NCBI RefSeq assembly: GCF_040581485.1
Contig: NC_090134.1
Location: forward strand, 16,421,501-16,485,500
DNA from: Linepithema humile
Taxonomy: Eukaryota > Arthropoda > Insecta > Hymenoptera > Formicidae
DNA: 64,000 bases
Direction: 5' to 3'
The position numbers and the translations under genes are program-made. Position 1 is the stretch's first letter. Each line of letters opens with the position of its first letter. Of the stretch, positions 58,381-64,000 are shown piece by piece. The notes beneath the pieces were generated by a model. That model worked only from the letters and a program-made list of their open reading frames with translations. It was not told the origin of the DNA and made no database searches.

Positions 58381-60960
58381 TAGTTTCACTCGTTACAAAC
58401 GTAACGGCCTATGTAGCATCGTAACTCCCCGGCAATTCATCGCGATTACAATCGACCGCTGATCGTTGCGCGCTTCGATTTGGTAGCCGCGACGAATTGA
58501 CGATCTACCCTATTTTTGAATCAATTGATCGCCATGTGGGAACGTAGATTTCATGAAAAGCCATCCGCGGCGTAGGTCATTCGATGAAATCAAATGTCGA
58601 GCTCACCAGATTCGTTTTATCCCGAGCATATTCGTGTGGACTGTGCCATATATAGAGCATCGAGAATGTAAAAAACTGCAATTCGAGAAGATTGAATGAT
58701 CGCGCCGGAATAGATTAATTTCCCTTCGGAGGTCGATTTTGCGGAACTGAGGCATTTTATTACGGCTCGGTCCTTGGCCTGAGAGATAATGAGTTGACCC
58801 AATAACCCGGAAAACCGCAAGCGAAGTTATTTCTGTACGTGATGACTGAGCCGCTGTTAATAATCCGGTTTTGGCTTTAATTAATTTTTATCGCGTGCAA
58901 CAACTGATAAAGATGGAAATAAACTAATGGAGAAAATATGATTCATCGACGCTAACATTATTCGCTTACGCGCCGATAGATATTGATCCCGCATATGAAT
59001 TCGCGCTCACGTTTCGCCGTTGTTGTGCCACGCGCGGTCCGGATCCAATCCATGGAGAGAAGCGCGCTATAATCGGCAAAAAGGCCAGCGCTCTGCGGCG
59101 CGCGTGAAGTGCACTTGCGGCAGACCCTTCCAACCCCGTGTTCGCGTTGCAGGGATAGAAAGTGCACTGCCGGTCGCGAGTGCAATTAACTGCGGAATCG
59201 GCGGGCGAACGAGTGGTCGCGATGCGGCGCAGCGCGCCGAAACTCTCCTGTATTCGTAATTCGTAAGATATTTCACGCGGTTAAACGAGACTTGGTAAAG
59301 TTCAGCGTGTCACACCTGCCGCGTGTAATCAACCCGCCGGGGTTAAGTAGGTTTCTCGTTTTCTCCGCCGTGCGGAAATCGGGCCCCACGTCGGAGCTGC
59401 ATATGTGCTCCACCGCAACGATAACCGCAGCGACACGTTGATACGCCGACGCGCATTGTTTCCATCTTCGGGGTTATCGTCGGTGCACCGTCGAAATTTA
59501 TGCCCGATTGACCAATGAAAGCGCCGACGTATGTGCCTTTACGTACGGCGGAAGTTAGTGCCGCGCGAATGCCGCCGCGGAAGTTGACGCCACTTCTCAA
59601 GTTGCGCTCGGTAATTGAGATTTCGCTAAGAGATGTTGGGAAGTTATAAGCCGACGTTAATGTCTCGCATTGTTTGCTATAACTTCGTGGCTGAAATTAA
59701 ATGAAGCAATGCGCCGATATAAAAGGAGCGTTTCCCGGAAATTTCGCGCGCGACTTTTCTCCACCGGGCTATCGACAATGCACTCTGTCTCACTCTTCGA
59801 AATTCACTCTATCCCCGCGTACGACTATCACTATGTTTTGAATAATATCTACCTTTAAGCTTACTAATTATGGCGCAGCAATACATAGCCCGCATAATGA
59901 AACATACATTGCAGAATGTGTAACGTTAATTACGCGAGACCAACAAGCATAGAAATACAATTCTGTGCTTTACACAAGTTGTATATTCTACTCGAGACAA
60001 TATATATATATATATATATGATCGGATATAAACGATATGTAAATAAATGATACCGCTACATTTCCGCAAACCGTCGGACACGGCATATCGGAGAAACGGT
60101 TTATCCGCGTTACAATGATGTGGTTATCGAGAAGTTTGTGGAAAATTTAATTATCGGGAACTTCGTCATAAGGCAGAATTTTGCTGATATTGAGTTTTAT
60201 TCGGGTAAAGATTAGAGATTTTTTTTTAAATACGATAAAATATATAGATTCCTTATATCGCTCTATATCGCTCTACTACGAAATATAATAGTAGTAGTAC
60301 AATAGTTTATGAAACAAATCATAAATATATGTAGTACGCGACAAAATAAGAAAAGTTTCAATTTTCTTAAGACATAATAATGTTGTGTGTAATAAGTTTC
60401 TTAAGAGCGCATAGTACTTAAACGTATGATATGTTCGCTAGCAATAGCAGAAAGGTAACAACTGCAAGAGCAACAAGTGCGCGAGTCGTAATTACCCTCC
60501 ATTTCGCTTCACGAACTGTTTCCTCGCAACAAATAGACATTTCATGGAAACGGTTACATAGGTTGTCAAATTTATAATATACAATATATCCATTTCAAAA
60601 AGTTGCATCGATTCTTGAAATCTCGCTTTCTCTTATTTTAAACAGCGACACAGCAAACGAGGATATTTTGACTGCACAAGCGTATTAATATGTTATATGA
60701 AAATTATATCTTACAAACTGAAGAACTTTGATAAAAAAAACACGAGGAGTTGCGATATTAGATGCAGTTTTCCATATAATAAATTATTAGTATAGGTATG
60801 ACTTATGTAGTTGTAAAAACAGGACAGCACGATAGATTTTATCGTCATAACGCGACAGCTGATAAGATTTTAAGCCATCAATAACGGGCAGCGTAAAAGA
60901 TTTAATTATCACGTCCCGGGAAAGGAAGCTTTCATAATTGCGATTGAAGTCGACGCCTAT
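58380..60960. other. GC-balanced then AT-rich non-coding stretch
   Basis: 58400-59850 is complex and CpG-balanced with overlapping unrecognised frames of 60-85 codons. 59870-60960 is AT-rich with (TA)9 at 60001-60018. TTAATTAAT-type words near 58878 could be homeodomain sites. Confidence 0.45.
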
Positions 60961-61029
60961 TCACATGAGAATATTTAATACGATGGTAATAAAATCGATG
61001 AAGACGTCAATGAAAAGTGAAGTCCAATT

Positions 61030-62484
61030 GACATGAGCGTGCAAAAATAGCGCGAGACAGGCGAGAGTGCGGAGCGGTGCGAAGGAAAGAGGGAGAGTGC
61101 GAGAGGCCCAGGACGAAAGGAAGGTAGCCCTCAGCAACCCCACCGGTGGCAACCACCTCTCGGCGGTGGATGCACCTCCGCGAGTAGCAGAAGCAGCAGC
61201 GGCAACGGCGGCGGCGGCAACCTCCCTCCGAAAGCGCAGAACGTGGCGCATGCCCATCCGGGAATCGAACCCGCGGAGGCACAACGTCACCGGCGGACCA
61301 GCCGCCGGGTTCCTCAGTACGTTTGGCGAACAGTTCGCGAACGGACGTATATCCTCCCGGTGGACTCTGGAGAACGCACTCGTCCTGAGCATAAACACGA
61401 GCGTGTGTTGCTACCGACGAAAGGAAAGAAACGCGGCGGTCTCGGCTCGCGCCGCCGATCCCCCGCACGCGAATGCAAGGACCCTGCGATACGCCCGCGG
61501 GACGAATCTCTGCTCGTCCACGCCGTAGGCCGTTTTCCCCTGCGTCGATTCTGCGGCGCGAACGCCACGGTGACGCGGGAAGAACATCCAGCGGCACATC
61601 TAAACTCCTGGGGCGCAACGGTGACCCGTCATACATGCACTGACCAGGTCGTCGACAGCTTACATCCACCGACGCACCGCCAAGGTCGGCCGCGATCGAT
61701 GAACGTGGCACCTATCGCCACGTGACCGGACGACAGCGCGGACGAAACCGACCAGCGTGGAAGCACACGCATCCGTCGATCTCGCGGAAACGTGCCGGAT
61801 AGTATCTCTCGAGGAATGCCCGAAAAATTCCGTTTCAGGACACTTAGATCGTAAATCACTCGCTGAAACTCCGAGCTGTCCGTAATCGGCCGATAGTTTT
61901 TCAGCATAACTTTGAGACGAGCAGTTTCTCGAGACATTTCGGTTCTTGACTCTCCTACATTTATACTTTGCAATCAAAGAATCTCTTTGAGGAAGAAGTT
62001 TGAACTCTCTTATGATAAATAATTTCCTTCTCCACTCAACACGTGACAACGGCGTGTTCGGTCACGAGCTTAGAGCGAACATTCCATAGTCTTCCCGGAG
62101 GCTATCCCGGTGGTCCTCCGGACAGAAGATTCTCTCGATCTTGTATTTACGGACATCGGTGGTGTGCTGTGGGAAGGAAGGCGTTAATGTCTCGTCGACC
62201 TTACTCGCGCCTCGTCGCACGGACCCTTTGATATATTTTCCGACTGTTTAAGAGTTCGTACGGGGGAAGGGGAGGACGGAAAAAAAGAGAGGACTGTGAC
62301 GTGCAGTGCAATCTGTGTAAAGTAGACTCTGGGGACGGCGGGAAGGCAGTTAGAACGTGACGTGACGAGAGAGTTATAGAGACCGAAGAGAATACGGACG
62401 AAGGAAAAAAAAGAAAAAAAACGACGGGAGAACAGACTCTGCTTAAGCTTCCGAAGTGGGAATTGTCGCGTCAGCGTAAGCCTG
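61030..62484 (+). promoter_or_regulatory. GC-rich promoter-like region with probable 5' UTR exon
   Basis: The most GC-rich part of the window. The plus strand has no stop in one frame from 61051 to 61725, and the minus strand has an open frame of 234 codons over the same bases, but neither has a recognisable domain. The downstream part (about 62240-62484) is purine-rich leader-like sequence ending in CCTG|GTGAGT, a consensus donor at 62485 (with an alternative GTAAGC at 62476). The simplest reading is a CpG-type promoter with a non-coding first exon of a plus-strand gene that continues rightward. The exact start site is not resolved. Confidence 0.4.
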
Positions 62485-63054
62485 GTGAGTCTTTAGTTCG
62501 AATATCACTATATGTTACGTTAGAAGTGTACGTTATGTGGCAAACTGTAAGTAAAGAGAATCGTTTAATGTTTGATCGGAGAGGAGCGGAAAACATTTCG
62601 GAGGAGTAAGCTACGTTCATTGTTTATGATCATCTTTGAATGAGCAACAAGTGTGTTGCTGGCATTGTGTCAGGCAATTTATTCTTGATATCAGAATAAA
62701 TAGGTCTTCTCTCTACATGCGCTGCGTATTTTGATAAAGAAAGAGAAAGAGAGAGAGAGAGAGAGTGAAAAAGAATATGACTTTCCGATATTCAATATTA
62801 TTAATTCATGCACTCATCCGTGCGCTAGGAAATAATTCGTTGAACTAATTGTTATGTCGAAAGCACAGGTCAAGTTTCTTATAACTGTTATTGTAAGACA
62901 CTTTTTTTATTTTCTCACGTATTCGTAAGGTGAAAATAATATAAATAAGAGTTTATAGTGATTAAAAAAATTCTTATATTCTCTTATAAAAAATATTAGG
63001 ACGACTTATGATATGATTTAATCTCTCTCTCTCTCTTTCTCTTTGCGCGAGACA

Positions 63055-63148
63055 ATGGACGGCGGCCAACTCTCTTACGAAGATCTGTCCTCACCCCGTT
63101 GCGACATCCCTCGCTCTAGCGACCGTCTACTTCCAATACGACCGGAGG
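63055..63148 (+). CDS. Candidate first coding exon, unidentified protein
   Basis: An ATG at 63055 in ACAATGG context follows a CT-rich tract ending in GCGCGAG (acceptor at 63050-63051, weaker than the usual CAG). The frame reads 31 codons (starting MDGGQLSYEDLSSP), with balanced, acidic-to-basic composition unlike its surroundings, and then meets a good donor GAGG|GTAAGG at 63149. Beyond the donor the frame becomes Ser/Leu/Phe-rich, as in pyrimidine-rich intron. With the donor at 62485 this would give a 567-base first intron. The CT tract is also a microsatellite and the protein is not recognised, so this is tentative. Confidence 0.25.
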
Positions 63149-63149
63149 G

Positions 63150-64000
63150 TAAGGGGAGCGGTGCAATTATGTCGACCTCATTTCAGAACAGCTTTACTTC
63201 TCTCCTCTCTTCCGCGCATTGTACTATTCATCTATATCTTCCTGCTCTCCACCGAATCTCTCGCGTGCTCTTCGTGTCTATTTCGCTTTTCTTTCTTTCA
63301 CGCGCACTCTTATCTCTCCTTCTCACACTCGACGCGATCTAGTCTTTATTTTCCTCTCTTTTCACATCTCTACATTGGATTATTTTTATTCCCATTCTTA
63401 AAATATAGGATCAAGTTCTAGAAACTTAAATTCTCGTATATTTTGCCGATTGCGATCTGTTTGTTATCTAAGAAATTATGGCGATACACGTACGAGCGAC
63501 ATAGACTGTCTACTTAGACGGGCATTTTTACGACGGAAATCCCGAAAATAAAGTAACTTCGTGGTATTTCGTTTGTAATCTTTGGTATCTGATCGCGCGG
63601 CAGGCATGCTACCCCTGCAAGCCAGTACATCTACCCCTTGGTATTTGTCGTCTCGATACGGCAATGACGTCTGTTCCTCGAATCACGCGCGATCCGTACA
63701 AATTCCCGAACTACACGCAAGCTGCACGTCAGCGGCTTTTGCAAGGAAATCCGCAACTGGTTTAATAATTACGTTTTTTTCGGCTTAAACGTTAATCTTC
63801 ATAAAACCGATGATCGTACTGTTTTACGTTTAAATGCTTACTTTTTCCAGATTCTTAAATTTACAGCAGTAAATGTAATCGTCTATTCAATTATATAGTA
63901 TTACGAGTATCATTTAATAGATATTAATTATAAATAACTTTATATTTTATATATTTTTTCGGATAAAAAGAGCTATTACGAATAAATGAATCAATCCGTA
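63150..64000. other. Pyrimidine-rich then mixed non-coding DNA
   Basis: Pyrimidine-biased from about 63180 to 63400 (intron-like on the plus strand), a GC-balanced patch at 63480-63780, and AT-rich to the end. No further exon is recognised. Confidence 0.4.

Noticed and set aside
61240..61285. tRNA-like T-arm (minus strand CGGGTTCGATTCCCGG)
   Set aside because: The T-arm/B-box motif is good, but no matching acceptor stem, D-arm or anticodon arm lies within about 75 bases, so it is not a tRNA gene.
61007..61711. 234-codon minus-strand frame as a gene
   Set aside because: Cys/Arg-rich low-plausibility content and the complementary strand is equally open; GC-rich composition explains it.

Overview
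This window looks like a gene-poor stretch of an insect nuclear genome, most likely from a hymenopteran such as an ant or bee. The assignment rests on general features: AT-rich DNA broken by many CpG-rich islands with no obvious CpG loss, a short (TAACC)n/(TTAGG)n telomere-type tract, abundant GA/CT, TA, GTT and GTC microsatellites, decayed non-LTR retrotransposon tails of arthropod type, and eukaryotic signals (TATA box, TCAKTY initiator, GT/AG splice sites, AATAAA). No long conserved coding exon, rRNA or true tRNA was found. Nearly all long open frames lie in GC-rich patches where both strands are open, and I treat them as chance.

Layout. 1-3300 is a CpG-rich block with a perfect 14-bp hairpin at its start, a (TC)24 tract, opposed poly-C and poly-G runs, and a long pyrimidine-biased stretch. 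5291-5726 holds the best gene candidate: a very short minus-strand gene with a TATA box, a perfect initiator, an insect Kozak context, a signal-peptide exon and two poly(A) signals. Its upstream region is tandemly duplicated out to 6239. 6240-24250 is a mosaic of AT-rich DNA and CpG or homeodomain-site-rich patches that could be enhancers, and includes a fold-back (MITE-like) element at 19325-19715. 24252-25920 is a locally duplicated region with exon-like cassettes, three perfect TGACGTCA palindromes and the telomere-type tract. 27652-32595 contains three antisense LINE tails. 40868-41230 is an AT-rich tandem repeat. 43384-45898 contains a perfect 13-bp stem, a tandemly duplicated exon-intron-exon cassette, and a small GC-rich element with 12-bp terminal inverted repeats. 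55088-55430 is a further LINE tail. 61030-63148 is a GC-rich, promoter-like region with a strong splice donor and a possible first coding exon on the plus strand, suggesting that a gene starts here and continues beyond the window.

Together, the window reads as a regulatory gene desert or very long intron: many short conserved-looking islands separated by AT-rich DNA, old transposons inserted antisense to the plus strand, a tiny secreted-peptide gene, and two duplicated spliced-looking loci that may belong to non-coding transcripts. Functional statements beyond visible motifs are inference.
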